From assembly GCA_036258055.1 (NCBI GenBank), contig DATAEK010000372.1:14601-78600 (forward strand): DNA of 64,000 nt, given 5' to 3'. The DNA comes from DATAEK01 sp036258055 (GTDB lineage: Bacteria > Acidobacteriota > Vicinamibacteria > Vicinamibacterales > 2-12-FULL-66-21). How positions within the stretch are numbered: position 1 is the first letter of the stretch; each line of letters starts with the position of its first letter. Both the position numbers and the translations under genes were made by a program. Positions 42,045 through 51,319 of this stretch are shown piece by piece. The notes below the pieces were generated by a model. That model worked only from the letters and a program-made list of their open reading frames with translations. It ran no database searches and had not been told where the DNA came from.

Positions 42045-42559
42045 CTGCCAGCGCTTCGCTTCGCTCGCGCCGCTGATTCGCTGCGACTATCCGCTTTCAG
42101 AGCATCTGGCGGGCCGCTTTCCATGGCCCATGTGCCATCGCCCATTTCACATCCGCCAGCGAAGCTGGCGGCCCGCTTGCGCCGCTGATTAGCAGCCACT
42201 CGCTGGTCGCACCGGCACGGTCGCGGGGCGGTCCCCGCGGCCTGCCACCACTTGCGCCGATGGTTCGTCGCTACCGGTACTTTCAGCAGCGATTGTGCGC
42301 GAGTCCCGTCCCCTGGCAGTTTGCGGCGCTCAGTCGCGTCGCTCGCAACGGTAGTTCGTCATTACTGGTGCTATCAGCGACGAGCGTATTTCAGCCCGCC
42401 CCAGCACGACCGGCTTCGTGTGCTGCACCTTGGCACCTTGGCACCTTGGCACGTTCGCACCATAGGCACCCTCGCACCCAGGCACCTTTGGCACCCAGGC
42501 ACGGTACATCTCCTCCCAACCCCCGAGCCCCCGATCCCGGGTGCTATCATTGAAACGTC
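42045..42559. other. Repeat-rich spacer between tmRNA and the amidase gene
   Basis: No gene was recognised in about 515 bp. Four heptamers of the form CCATNNC run from 42121 to 42148. CCCCGCGGCCTGCCA occurs twice (42036-42050 and 42233-42247), the second after a GCGGGG-CGGT-CCCCGC hairpin. A degenerate 30-nt word with TTCG near its start and TTTCAG or ATCAG near its end recurs about 42075, 42260 and 42354. From 42422 to 42502 an 8- to 9-nt array of the TTGGCACC type precedes the amidase gene. No phage or integrase remnant was seen. Confidence 0.6.
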
Positions 42560-44143
42560 TTGACTCCTCGACGTTTAGCCGCGGTGCTCACCCTGTCGGC
42601 GGCGGCGGCGCTGGCGTGGGTGGCTGCGGTGGCTCACGCGCAGACGTCCGTGACACCGGCGCCATATACCGTCCTCTCCAAGGACGGGCGGCGACCACTC
42701 GCTGCGCGCACGATGGCCGGGCAGGAGATGTTCTCGCTCGACGATCTCGCGCGGCTGTTCGAGCTGACGGTTCGTGATGAGCCGCTCGCGGGTGGGCTCA
42801 GCGTTTCAACCCGATCGCAGACGATCGCGCTGACGCCAGGTCAGGCCCTCGCGTCCGTCGGCGGCCGCCTGATTTCATTACCGGCCGCGCCCGTTCGCGA
42901 CGGGCGCACGTGGTTCGTTCCGGTCGATTTTGTTTCGCGCGCGCTGGCGCCCGCGCTCGGCACGCGCCTCGAGCTTCGTAAACCATCCCGCCTGATTCTC
43001 CTGGGCGAAATGCGCGTCCCGCGGATCGCGAGCCGGGTTGAATCGCAGGGGAGTCTCCTGGCCCGCTTGACGATCGACATCGCGCCAGCGACACCGCACG
43101 CGGTTTCGCAGGACAGTAGTCGCCTGCTCATCCGGTTCGAAGCCGACAGCCTCGATGCCACGCTCCCCTCGTCCACCGTTCCCGATCTGATTCAGAACGT
43201 CCACCCCGGTGACGGCCCGGCGGTGATCGTCGTCGATCTGGGTCCGCGGTTCGCGTCGTATCGCGCCTCCGACTTCCCCGGCGATGCCGGCAGCGGACGC
43301 CTCGTGATCGATGTCACGGCACAGACGACGGAGGGGCAGCCAGCCGCGCAACCACAGGCGCAGCCGGCGCCGCAGGAAGCGCCGCCGCTTCTCGAGCTGA
43401 ATCAGCCAGGTGGACTACGGACGATCGTCGTCGATGCCGGACACGGCGGCGAGGAAGACGGCGCGCACGGAAAGGACGGAACGCTCGAGAAGACCGTTAC
43501 CCTGACCGTGGCACGCCGGCTGAAGGCCGCGCTCGAGGCACGGCTGGGTGCCCGCGTGATCCTGACCCGCGACAGCGACCAGACAGTTGGACTCGACGAG
43601 CGCGCAGCCGTCGCCAACAACAACAAAGCTGATCTCTTCGTCAGCCTGCATGCGAACGCGTCGGTCCGTCCGGCGATGAGTGGTGCGGAGGTCTTCTATC
43701 TGAGTCTGGCGGAGTACGGCGAGCAGGCACAGCGCGTCGCGCACGGTGAAAGCGAGGCGCTGCCGGTCTTCGGCGGCGGCACGCGCGACATCGAGGTGAT
43801 CCTGTGGGAAATGGCGCAGGCGCGTTACATCGAACGCTCGGCGCTGCTGGCGCAGACCATCGAGGCGGGACTTCGCTCGCGCGTGCCGATGAGCCCGCGC
43901 GCGATCCAGCAGGCGCCTTTCCGCGTCCTCGTCGGCGCCAACATGCCGGCGGTGCTCGTCGAGATGGGATTCATTTCGAATCCGCAGCAGGAAAAGCAGC
44001 TCGTGTCCGAAGATTTCCAGTCCGCGGTCGTTCAGGCACTCGTGGAGAGCATCGTGCGGTTCCGTGATCTCGGGGCCGGCACGAGCGCGACTGGCGCTGC
44101 GCCCGCTGGCCGGTCCGGCGGCCCTGGTCCAGGGGTGCGCTGA
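42560..44143 (+). CDS. amiC: N-acetylmuramoyl-L-alanine amidase (AMIN + Amidase_3)
   Basis: The TTG start at 42560 gives 527 residues with a signal peptide (RRLAAVLTLSAAAALAWVAAVAHA). Residues about 30-270 hold a copper-amine-oxidase-like N-domain region and AMIN-type beta domains that target septal peptidoglycan. The C-terminal half (about 285-510) is a zinc Amidase_3 enzyme with ligands in DAGHGGEEDG, LEKTVTL and SLHANAS, and the catalytic Glu in LVEMGFISNP. It cleaves the lactyl-amide bond between glycan and stem peptide. EnvC-like activators control such enzymes; one is encoded at 10039. It heads amidase-GerMN-rph-rdgB. The symbol amiC is by analogy. Confidence 0.93.
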   Translation: MTPRRLAAVLTLSAAAALAWVAAVAHAQTSVTPAPYTVLSKDGRRPLAARTMAGQEMFSLDDLARLFELTVRDEPLAGGLSVSTRSQTIALTPGQALASVGGRLISLPAAPVRDGRTWFVPVDFVSRALAPALGTRLELRKPSRLILLGEMRVPRIASRVESQGSLLARLTIDIAPATPHAVSQDSSRLLIRFEADSLDATLPSSTVPDLIQNVHPGDGPAVIVVDLGPRFASYRASDFPGDAGSGRLVIDVTAQTTEGQPAAQPQAQPAPQEAPPLLELNQPGGLRTIVVDAGHGGEEDGAHGKDGTLEKTVTLTVARRLKAALEARLGARVILTRDSDQTVGLDERAAVANNNKADLFVSLHANASVRPAMSGAEVFYLSLAEYGEQAQRVAHGESEALPVFGGGTRDIEVILWEMAQARYIERSALLAQTIEAGLRSRVPMSPRAIQQAPFRVLVGANMPAVLVEMGFISNPQQEKQLVSEDFQSAVVQALVESIVRFRDLGAGTSATGAAPAGRSGGPGPGVR

Positions 44144-44727
44144 TGTCGCGGCGGCTTGCGGCCGCTTTCGCGATCGCTGCCGTCGCGATTGCGGGAGCCT
44201 GGATCCTCTTTGTCGCCTTGCCGCGCTCGTACGCGCCCAAGCCCGTCGTCCAAGCGACAGCCGCGCCGCCGCCTCCTGTCGCGGAACGCAAAATCACCGC
44301 TACTCTGTATTTCGTATCCGAGGACGGCCTCGCCCTCGTCGGCGTACAGCGGGAAGTGCCGTTTGGCGAGCAGATGCTCGACCAGGCGAGACAGATTGTC
44401 GAAGCGCAGCTCAAGGATGCGCCGCCGCCGCTGGCCTCGGCAATCCCGCCCGGTACGACCTTGCGAGCCCTCTACATCACAGACCGCGGCGAAGCCTTCG
44501 TCGATCTGAGCGGCGATGCGCGCACGAAGCATCCCGGCGGCGCAATTGACGAGATCTTCACCGTCTACACGATCGTCAATGCGATCACCGTGAACCTGCC
44601 CGCGATCCAGCGCGTGCAGATCCTCGTCGACGGCAAAGAAGTGGACACACTCGCAGGTCACGTGGACCTGCGGCATCCTCTGCAGAAGAATCTCAAGTGG
44701 ATCAAAACCGACAAGGAACCATCATGA
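44143..44727 (+). CDS. GerMN-domain membrane protein
   Basis: The 194-residue protein overlaps the amidase stop by 1 nt (TGATG). It has an N-terminal membrane anchor (residues about 4-30), a Pro/Ala linker and a GerMN (sporulation/germination) domain: [20 protein letters not shown], then [20 protein letters not shown] and [23 protein letters not shown]. GerMN domains occur in spore-cortex and cell-wall proteins but also in non-sporulating bacteria. The gene lies between an amidase and rph, overlapping both, which suggests an envelope role linked to the amidase. Confidence 0.85.
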   Translation: MSRRLAAAFAIAAVAIAGAWILFVALPRSYAPKPVVQATAAPPPPVAERKITATLYFVSEDGLALVGVQREVPFGEQMLDQARQIVEAQLKDAPPPLASAIPPGTTLRALYITDRGEAFVDLSGDARTKHPGGAIDEIFTVYTIVNAITVNLPAIQRVQILVDGKEVDTLAGHVDLRHPLQKNLKWIKTDKEPS

Positions 44728-45452
44728 GTCGCAGCGATGGTCGCAGCCCGGCCCAATTGAGGCCGACGCGGATTACTCCAGGCTTTCTCGCCCACGCCGA
44801 AGGCTCGGTGCTGATCGAAGTCGGCCGCACGCGCGTCGTGTGCGCAGCGAGCGTGGAGGATCGCGTTCCTCCGTTCCTCCGGAATTCGGGCAAAGGTTGG
44901 GTCACCGCCGAGTACGGCATGCTGCCGCGCGCGACATCCACCCGCACGCAGCGCGAGTCCACCGCCGGGAAGGTCGGCGGACGCACGCAGGAGATTCAGC
45001 GCCTGATCGGCCGCTCGCTACGGTCGGTGACGCGTCTGCCCGAGCTCGGCGAACGAACGGTCTGGATCGACTGCGACGTGCTGCAGGCCGACGGCGGAAC
45101 ACGCACGGCGTCGATTACCGGCGGATTCGTGGCCCTCGCGCTCGCCCTTCAGCGGCTACGCGATAACGGCGCCCTCAAGAACCTGCCGTTGAGCGATTAC
45201 GTAGCGGCCACGAGCGTCGGCGTCGTTGCCGGCGAGCCGATGCTGGACCTCGCCTACGACGAGGATTCTCGCGCCGACGTGGACATGAACATCGTCAAAA
45301 CCGGCGACGGCCGGTTCATCGAGGTCCAGGGCACGGCAGAGGGCCCGCCGTTCGAGCAGAGCACGCTCGATTCGCTCATGCAACTCGCGGACGGTGGCAT
45401 CCGCGAGCTTGTGGCGCTCCAGCGCGCGATCGTGGGCGATCTCGGCCGCTGA
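44724..45452 (+). CDS. rph: Ribonuclease PH
   Basis: ATG 44724 overlaps the GerMN stop (ATGA) and gives 242 residues, beginning [18 protein letters not shown] as expected. Conserved motifs include [34 protein letters not shown] and the [17 protein letters not shown] segment. RNase PH is a phosphate-dependent 3'-5' exonuclease that trims tRNA 3' ends; it forms a hexameric ring. The final residues are shorter than in E. coli. The rdgB gene follows after 13 bp, the usual rph-rdgB pairing. Confidence 0.96.
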   Translation: MSRSDGRSPAQLRPTRITPGFLAHAEGSVLIEVGRTRVVCAASVEDRVPPFLRNSGKGWVTAEYGMLPRATSTRTQRESTAGKVGGRTQEIQRLIGRSLRSVTRLPELGERTVWIDCDVLQADGGTRTASITGGFVALALALQRLRDNGALKNLPLSDYVAATSVGVVAGEPMLDLAYDEDSRADVDMNIVKTGDGRFIEVQGTAEGPPFEQSTLDSLMQLADGGIRELVALQRAIVGDLGR

Positions 45453-45465
45453 TCCATCCCGACCC

Positions 45466-46068
45466 ATGACGCTGGTGATCGCAACCACGAATCCCGGCAA
45501 GCTTCGGGAGATCGTGCCTCTTCTCGAAGGCGTGACCCCGGCCCTGGTCTCGCTCTCGTCGTTCCCGCCGATCCCGGAGCCCGCCGAGACCGGTCGAACC
45601 TTCGCCGAAAACGCGCGTCTCAAGGCGATCTACTACGCGCAGGCGACAGGGCTGCCGTGCGTGGCCGACGACTCGGGCCTTGAGGTCGCGGCGCTCGATC
45701 GGGCGCCGGGCGTCCACTCCGCGCGGTGGTACGGCGAGGACTACTCGGTGAAGTTCCGCAAGATCTTCGAGCTGCTGCGCGCGCGCGGCACACGCGAAAG
45801 CCCGGCCCGTTTCGTCTGTGCCGTGGCTCTCGCCGATCGAGGTCAGGTGCTGGCCGAGACGGAGGGCGTCGTGGACGGCCAGATCTCCCACGAGCCCAGA
45901 GGCACGAAGGGCTTCGGCTACGACCCGATCTTCTTCTATCCTCCGTTCGGGTCGACCCTCGGAGAGCTCGATCTCGAGCGGAAGGCCTCGGTCAGCCATC
46001 GAGGGCGGGCCTTTTCCGCGCTGCGCACGCGTCTTCTGGCCGAACCGGATCTTCTCCGGCACCATTAG
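45466..46068 (+). CDS. rdgB: XTP/dITP diphosphatase (RdgB/HAM1)
   Basis: The 200-residue enzyme begins MTLVIATTNPGKLREI at ATG 45466. It retains FAENARLKAIYYAQATGLP, then ADDSGLEVAALDRAPGVHSARW and GYDPIFFYPPFGSTLGEL. It hydrolyses XTP, ITP and their deoxy forms to monophosphates, keeping deaminated purines out of nucleic acids. It is the last gene of the amidase-GerMN-rph-rdgB operon. Confidence 0.96.
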   Translation: MTLVIATTNPGKLREIVPLLEGVTPALVSLSSFPPIPEPAETGRTFAENARLKAIYYAQATGLPCVADDSGLEVAALDRAPGVHSARWYGEDYSVKFRKIFELLRARGTRESPARFVCAVALADRGQVLAETEGVVDGQISHEPRGTKGFGYDPIFFYPPFGSTLGELDLERKASVSHRGRAFSALRTRLLAEPDLLRHH

Positions 46069-46124
46069 CGCGCCTTCCAACCTTCCTGGCATGTGGGCCG
46101 TCCAACGCCCGAGAAAGGACGCCC

Positions 46125-47351
46125 ATGAGACTGCTGCTCGTCGCCGCCGCGCTCTTCGTCACGACGGACGCTATTCCACTTCAGCCCACGTCAGCCCTCG
46201 ACGGGACGTGGCGCGCCCGGCTGCAGGACGGATGGACCCGCACGAACGGCGACCGTTGGATCTCGTTTCAACTCGACCTGACCGATGAAGACAACGTCGG
46301 CATCGGCATACCGGTCTCGGAACTATCTGGTCTGGGCATGCGCGACGAACGCTGGACAGCGGCGAACGTCCAGTTCTCGTTGAAGCGTGATGCGGGCAGC
46401 CTCGACTTCAAGGGCTCGTTCGACAACGGCCTCGGCTCGGGCACGTGGCGGTTCACCGGCAACCCGGACTACGCAGCGGCGATGCGGCAGACCTCGCGTG
46501 ATCTCACCGCGCGCGATTTGCTCAGACTGGCGATCCACGACGTCAGCCGCTCGTTCATCACCTCGATTCAGGCCGAGGGTTACAAGAACGTCGACCTCGA
46601 CGACCTGGTCCGCCTGCGCATTCACGGCGTGGACGCGACCTACATCCAGGGGCTGCGCAGGGCCGGCTACGACAAGCTCTCCATCGAGGAACTGGTGCGC
46701 ACCCGCATCCACGGCGCCACGCCGCAGTACGTTCAAGCGCTCGCAGACGCCGGCTATCGCAGCCTGACGATTGACGATGTCGTCAGGACCAGGATTCATG
46801 GGGCGACGCCGGCGTTCATCCAGGAAGTGAAGACCGCGGGATTCGACAAGCTCTCGGTGGACGACCTCGTCAAGATGCGGATTCATGGTGTGACGCCCGA
46901 CTTCATCAGACAGATGCGCGATCTCGGCTACGGCAATCTCGCCATCGATCAGCTGGTTCAGATTCGCATCCACGGGGCGACGCCCGACTTCATCCGCCAG
47001 ATGCGCGATCTCGGCTACAAGGACCTCACGCTCAATCAAGCAGTGCAGATGCGCATTCACGGCGTCAGCGCCGACTTCGTCAAGGAGCTGCGGGGCCTTG
47101 GCTATACCGATCTCAGCGTCGACGATCTGACGAAGCTCCGGATTCACGGCGTGACGCCACAGTTCATCCGCGAGCTGAAGGATCTCGGCTACGGCAGCGT
47201 CAAAGGCGATGAGCTTGTGAGGTTCCGCATCCACGGAGTGGACGCCGCGTTCATCCGCGACGTGAAGGCCGCCGGCTACTCGAACATGACCGCCGACGAT
47301 CTCGTGGACATGAGCATCCACGGCCGTCGCTGGCTGAGGAAGCGTCTGTAA
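46125..47351 (+). CDS. Secreted protein with ten in-register 29-residue repeats
   Basis: ATG 46125 follows AAAGGA and gives 408 residues with a signal peptide (MRLLLVAAALFVTTDA). Residues about 20-125 are a beta-rich domain (DGTWRARLQDGWTR, then RWISFQLDLTDEDNVGIGIP). From residue 127 to the end the protein is ten tandem units of exactly 29 residues without indels; the last is cut to 21. The consensus is DDLVxxRIHGVTPxFIRxMRxLGY. The DNA period is 87 bp (46503-47348). Each unit likely folds as two short helices, giving a solenoid. Similar GVTPEYIREMR-type units are recalled from acidobacterial M56/BlaR1-like proteins. No function is known. Confidence 0.85.
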   Translation: MRLLLVAAALFVTTDAIPLQPTSALDGTWRARLQDGWTRTNGDRWISFQLDLTDEDNVGIGIPVSELSGLGMRDERWTAANVQFSLKRDAGSLDFKGSFDNGLGSGTWRFTGNPDYAAAMRQTSRDLTARDLLRLAIHDVSRSFITSIQAEGYKNVDLDDLVRLRIHGVDATYIQGLRRAGYDKLSIEELVRTRIHGATPQYVQALADAGYRSLTIDDVVRTRIHGATPAFIQEVKTAGFDKLSVDDLVKMRIHGVTPDFIRQMRDLGYGNLAIDQLVQIRIHGATPDFIRQMRDLGYKDLTLNQAVQMRIHGVSADFVKELRGLGYTDLSVDDLTKLRIHGVTPQFIRELKDLGYGSVKGDELVRFRIHGVDAAFIRDVKAAGYSNMTADDLVDMSIHGRRWLRKRL

Positions 47352-47441
47352 CCTCAGCGAGGAACTGAGGATGGACGAGCTTGGTTCTGGCCGTAAACGT
47401 GCGATGATGCGACGCGCGGCGGAGGCGCGCATCGCTCACTC

Positions 47442-49391
47442 GTGGGATCCCTTTCCGACTCACGGCGCTATCTCGTCGCCCTCGGCATCGTCATCGGCGC
47501 ACTGGCGCTGCGGGCGATCATGTCTCCGTTGTGGGAGACGACCGCACCGTTCGCGCTCTTCATGTTCGCGACGGTATTCGCGGCCTGGTTCGCCGGCATG
47601 GGCCCGGCACTCCTCACCGGTGCCGCCGGTGTTCTGACCCGTCTCTACTTCGACTCCCCGCGCATTCCGGGCACGTTTCTCGTGACCTGGGAAGAATCCG
47701 TCCGGCTCACGCTCTTCTCGGGATTCGTCGTCGCGGTCGCCGTCGTGCTCAATCGGATGCGCGAGGACCGGAGACAGCTCGAGGCCAGCGTCCTCGCCGC
47801 GCAACGCGAGATCCAGGAGCGCCGTCGCGTCGAAGCTGCGCTTCGCGACAGCGAGCAGCGGCTGCGACAACTGGCCAACGCCATGCCCCAGATCGTCTGG
47901 ACCGCGAAGGCGCAGGGCATCGAGTACTTCAACGAGCAGTGGACGGAGTACACCGGGCTGTCGCTCGACCAGTCGCGGGGTGAGAACGGATGGCACCAGG
48001 CCGTGCACCCTGACGACCAGTCGGCCGTCAGCGAGGTGTGGGAGCGCGCCCGGCAGTCAGCGCAGCCGTTCGACGTCGAGTATCGACTCCGCAACGCGAA
48101 GACGGGTGAATGGCGGTGGTTTCTCGCGCGGGCTGTACCTGTCCGCGACGCGGAAGGGCGGGTCGAGCAGTGGTTCGGCACCGCCACCGACATCGACGAT
48201 CAGAAACGGCTGGAGCTGACCCTTGCCACCGCACGCGGTGCCGCTGAGGAAGCGAATCGTCTGAAGGACGAATTCCTTGCGATGGTGTCGCACGAGTTGC
48301 GGACGCCGCTCAATGCGATCCTCGGCTGGGTCTCTCTCCTTCGCGGAGGCTCCTTGTCCCAGGCGCGCACGGCGCACGCCCTCGAGGTCATTCAACGCAA
48401 TGCGCGCGCGCAGTCGCAGATCGTCTCAGACCTCCTCGACGTCGCGCGCACTCTCACGGGCCGACTCCATCTCGAGCCCGTTCGCGCGGATCTGACCGCC
48501 GTCGTCCGCAGCGCTGTCGATTCGGTGCGCTCGTCTGCGCGGGCTCGCAATGTCCAGCTTTCGCTTCAGGCCGATGACTCGCCGCTCTTCGTGTGGGGCG
48601 ACGTCGTACGCCTCGAACAGATCGGATGGAACCTCCTCTCGAACGCGGTCAAGTTCACGCCGACGGGCGGGTCCGTCGACGTACGGCTGCGTCAGCGGGA
48701 CAGCTACGCGGAACTGTCGGTGAAGGACACCGGAGCCGGCATCGCACCCGACATCCTCCCGCACATCTTCCATCGATTCCAGCAGGCCGACAGCAGTCCA
48801 ACCCGCGCCCACGGAGGGCTCGGGCTCGGGCTCGCCATCGTGCGGCATCTCGTCGAGTTGCATGGCGGGTCGGTGACGGCCGAGAGCAAAGGCTCGGGGC
48901 ACGGATCGAGGTTCACCGTCCTCATTCCGCTCAAAACGTCGACCGCGGATCCCGCCGACGCGGCCCCACCAGCCGCCGAGCAATCCGGCCCACGGGTGCT
49001 GACCGGCGTCCGCCTGCTCGTCGTCGACATGGACGAGGACTGCCGCTCGATGGCGGCCGCGGCGCTCGAAGTTGCAGGCGCTGTCGTCGAGACAGCGGCG
49101 ACCTCCGCCGACGCGTGCCGATTGATCGGCTCGATGCCGTTCAGCGGATGGATCGTGGATCTCACGTTGGCCGAAGAGGATGGATGCGCCCTGCTCCGGC
49201 AGCTCCGCGAACTGCCCGCGAGCGACGGCGGGGCGACACCCGCCCTCGCGCTCACCGCCATTGCCGAACCGCGCGACCGCGCGCGCGCGATTCAGGCCGG
49301 CTTCCAGCGATTTCTCGCCAAGCCGATCTCAGCCCCCGCGCTCGTATCCGAAGTCGCCGCGCTCGTGCGAGTGCGGTCGGCGACGACGTAG
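47442..49391 (+). CDS. Hybrid sensor histidine kinase with PAS and receiver domains
   Basis: The 649-residue membrane kinase starts at GTG 47442. Residues 1-100 hold three or four membrane helices of the KdpD/DUF4118 type. A coiled coil (about 105-135) leads into a PAS/PAC domain (about 140-255, WHQAVHPDDQSAV). The HisKA phosphorylation site is His284 in MVSHELRTPLNAI, followed by a HATPase with NLLSNAVKFTPTGG, DTGAGI and GGLGLGLAIVRHL. The C-terminal receiver (about 525-645) has phosphoacceptor Asp573 in GWIVDLTLAEEDG and Lys in FLAKPIS, though its acidic pocket reads VVDMDED instead of VDDE. No response regulator is adjacent. Confidence 0.93.
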   Translation: MGSLSDSRRYLVALGIVIGALALRAIMSPLWETTAPFALFMFATVFAAWFAGMGPALLTGAAGVLTRLYFDSPRIPGTFLVTWEESVRLTLFSGFVVAVAVVLNRMREDRRQLEASVLAAQREIQERRRVEAALRDSEQRLRQLANAMPQIVWTAKAQGIEYFNEQWTEYTGLSLDQSRGENGWHQAVHPDDQSAVSEVWERARQSAQPFDVEYRLRNAKTGEWRWFLARAVPVRDAEGRVEQWFGTATDIDDQKRLELTLATARGAAEEANRLKDEFLAMVSHELRTPLNAILGWVSLLRGGSLSQARTAHALEVIQRNARAQSQIVSDLLDVARTLTGRLHLEPVRADLTAVVRSAVDSVRSSARARNVQLSLQADDSPLFVWGDVVRLEQIGWNLLSNAVKFTPTGGSVDVRLRQRDSYAELSVKDTGAGIAPDILPHIFHRFQQADSSPTRAHGGLGLGLAIVRHLVELHGGSVTAESKGSGHGSRFTVLIPLKTSTADPADAAPPAAEQSGPRVLTGVRLLVVDMDEDCRSMAAAALEVAGAVVETAATSADACRLIGSMPFSGWIVDLTLAEEDGCALLRQLRELPASDGGATPALALTAIAEPRDRARAIQAGFQRFLAKPISAPALVSEVAALVRVRSATT

Positions 49392-49426
49392 CGTCCGGCT
49401 CACGTAGCGTCCGGCTTCAGCCGGAC
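49389..49426. repeat. GTAGCGTCCGGCT palindromic repeat
   Basis: GTAGCGTCCGGCT occurs here and at 53731. At 49409-49426, GTCCGGCT-TC-AGCCGGAC is a perfect 8-bp inverted repeat; a half copy precedes it at 49393-49400. It starts at the histidine-kinase stop and may act as a terminator or REP-like element. Confidence 0.7.
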
Positions 49427-49495
49427 AAGCGCCTGCGGTCGTGGCGGTTCCTCCGATTTTGGCAATTGCGTGAATTGGGCGATCATGGCATCGCT

Positions 49496-49969
49496 ATGAC
49501 CGCCAATCCTTACGGAGCCGATCTCGGCACGCGCGATCCGCTCGAGGCCCTCGCGGAAACGCCGCGCCGGATCTACATGCACGTCGAACGCTGGGGCGAC
49601 GACCATTTCGAACGGACGTACGCGCCCGGCAAATGGAGCGCGCGCCGGATCCTGATCCATCTCGCGCAAACCGAGCTGGCGCTCCCCATCCGTGCGCGGT
49701 TCGCGTTGACGACCCCGAACTACGCGGCGCAGGCCTTCGACCAGGACCAATGGCTGCCGTTGGATGACGCCGCTGAAGCGCGTGTGGCGCTCGACACCTA
49801 CACGACGCTCCGCCGCTTCAACCTCGCGATGTGGCGAACGCTGACAGCCGAACAGCGGGATCGCCCGTTCACGCACCCGGAATACGGCGCGCTGAACGTT
49901 GGGTGGATTCAAGCGCAAATGGCCGGACACGACATCCACCACCTGAAACAGCTCGAGCAGATCAAGTAG
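49496..49969 (+). CDS. DinB family protein
   Basis: ATG 49496 gives 157 residues. The four-helix DinB-like fold is indicated by WSARRILIHLAQTELALPIR, the FNLAMWRTLTAEQRDRPF segment and the C-terminal HDIHHLKQLEQIK. The His of HLAQTE and two His of HDIHHL would form the usual metal site. DinB proteins include thiol-dependent transferases with bacillithiol, mycothiol or glutathione; the thiol and substrate here are unknown. It precedes the ECF sigma gene after a short repeat. Confidence 0.85.
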   Translation: MTANPYGADLGTRDPLEALAETPRRIYMHVERWGDDHFERTYAPGKWSARRILIHLAQTELALPIRARFALTTPNYAAQAFDQDQWLPLDDAAEARVALDTYTTLRRFNLAMWRTLTAEQRDRPFTHPEYGALNVGWIQAQMAGHDIHHLKQLEQIK

Positions 49970-49977
49970 ACAGTACC

Positions 49978-50016
49978 CTGGGAACTGGGAACCGGAACGG
50001 GGAACCGGGAACTGGA
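49978..50016. repeat. Degenerate heptamers (CTGGGAA/CCGGGAA) between DinB and sigma genes
   Basis: Units of seven bases, CTGGGAA, CTGGGAA, CCGGAAC, a six-base GGGGAA and CCGGGAA, fill much of the spacer between the DinB and sigma-factor genes. One unit is a base short. They belong to the same class as the arrays at 3321, 24280 and 26181. Confidence 0.75.
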
Positions 50017-50059
50017 GTGTTCCCATCCCGCCCCTTCCGGCAAACCTGAAGGACATGGC

Positions 50060-50584
50060 GTGGACGGCGACGAGCTGCAGCGGCTCATGACGGCCTATCA
50101 GGGTGGGAGCCTGGAGGCCTTCGAGGGCATTTACGCGACGCTGGCCGCTCCAGTCCTCGGGTATCTCACGAGCCTCTGCCGGGAACGTGCGCACGCGGAG
50201 GATCTGCTCCAGGAATCGTTCCTGCAAGTCCATCGCTCACGCCATACGTATCGACCCGAGCTGCCCCTTCGTCCGTGGGTGTTTGCAATCGCCCGGCACG
50301 TGTGGCTGATGGATCGGCGCACCCGTTCGCGGCGTCCGGCGATGGGCATTGAGCTGCCGGAGCTACCCGTCCCTGCGGACGTCGAGCGTCTGGCAGACCG
50401 CGACACGCTACGGCGTGCGCTGGATGGGCTCCTGCCCGATCGGCGCGAGGCGCTGCTGCTCCATCACGTCTGGGGGTTCAGCTTCGCCGAGATCGGGCAG
50501 CTCCTCGGCATCCGTGCGGATGCGGCCAAGCTGCGGTCGAGCCGCGGGATGGGCGATCTGCGCGACATCCTGAAGCGATCATGA
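50060..50584 (+). CDS. ECF-type sigma-70 family RNA polymerase sigma factor
   Basis: The 174-residue protein starts at GTG 50060. Region 2 runs from about 20 to 90 (EAFEGIYATLAAPVLGYL, AHAEDLLQESFLQVHRSR), and region 4 from about 115 to 170 (ALLLHHVWGFSFAEIGQLLGIR). Regions 1.1 and 3 are absent, as in ECF sigma factors. It directs RNA polymerase to stress or envelope promoters. The NrsF-like membrane protein begins 30 bp downstream and is the likely anti-sigma factor, with an ADOP permease after it. Confidence 0.92.
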   Translation: MDGDELQRLMTAYQGGSLEAFEGIYATLAAPVLGYLTSLCRERAHAEDLLQESFLQVHRSRHTYRPELPLRPWVFAIARHVWLMDRRTRSRRPAMGIELPELPVPADVERLADRDTLRRALDGLLPDRREALLLHHVWGFSFAEIGQLLGIRADAAKLRSSRGMGDLRDILKRS

Positions 50585-50614
50585 GATCGAGCTCGTTGGT
50601 GCGCGCGAGGCCGC

Positions 50615-51319
50615 ATGACGACCGCTGACGATAGGCCGCCGGTTCCACCGGCGCTGCGTGCGGCGGTCGCACAGGATCTCCGGCCGGTGACGCCGCTCGC
50701 TCCGCCGCGGCTGCGCGTGTTCTCAGTCGTTCCGTTCGCGCTCCTGCTGCTCGTGGCGGCCGTGATCGTGTTCGGCGTGCGAGCGGACGCTCCATCCGTC
50801 GGTCCGGTGCTGACGTGGGGCGCGTCAACGTTGCAGATGATGCTGGGCCTGACGCTCGTCGCCCTCGCGCTCCGCGAAGCGGTCCCCGGAACCACGTTGT
50901 CTCGTCGCGCGCTCGGCTTGGCAATCGGAACGGCCGCGATCGCGGTGATGACCATCACGTGGATGACGTGGTCGTCCAGCTCCACACGACTGGCGCCACC
51001 GGCACTGGGATACGTCTGGCGGGTCTGCTTCGGGGCGACCATCCTGAGTGCGCTGCCGGCGCTGGCGGTCTCCGGCTGGCTGGTCGCGCGCGCGTTTCCA
51101 CTGAGACCGCGCATCGCCGGCGCGCTGTACGGACTAGGATCAGGCCTGATGGCCGACGCCGGATGGCGGTTGTTCTGTCACTTCTCAAATCCCGGGCACG
51201 TCTTCGGGGCACACACGACAGCGGTCGTTGTCACGGGCGCGATCGGCGTTGCCGTGGCATCCTTATGGCCGGCCCTCGAATCACGACGAGAGACACATGA
51301 TGCTGACATTCGCCTCTGA
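50615..51319 (+). CDS. NrsF-like (DUF1109) membrane anti-sigma factor
   Basis: The 234-residue protein has a short N-terminal cytoplasmic segment and six membrane helices in pairs. The C-terminal segment GLGSGLMADAGWRLFCHFSN, followed by PGHVFGAHT, resembles the NrsF hallmark with a Cys and a final His. Caulobacter NrsF holds the ECF factor SigF at the membrane through such Cys residues; the single Cys seen in this segment is a possible redox sensor. It follows the ECF sigma gene by 30 bp and overlaps the ADOP gene by 23 nt, which supports one regulated operon. The inducing signal is unknown. Confidence 0.82.
   Translation: MTTADDRPPVPPALRAAVAQDLRPVTPLAPPRLRVFSVVPFALLLLVAAVIVFGVRADAPSVGPVLTWGASTLQMMLGLTLVALALREAVPGTTLSRRALGLAIGTAAIAVMTITWMTWSSSSTRLAPPALGYVWRVCFGATILSALPALAVSGWLVARAFPLRPRIAGALYGLGSGLMADAGWRLFCHFSNPGHVFGAHTTAVVVTGAIGVAVASLWPALESRRETHDADIRL

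Noticed and set aside
41659..42559. Integrated element at tmRNA
   Set aside because: No integrase, phage gene or second copy of the tmRNA end could be seen within the window.
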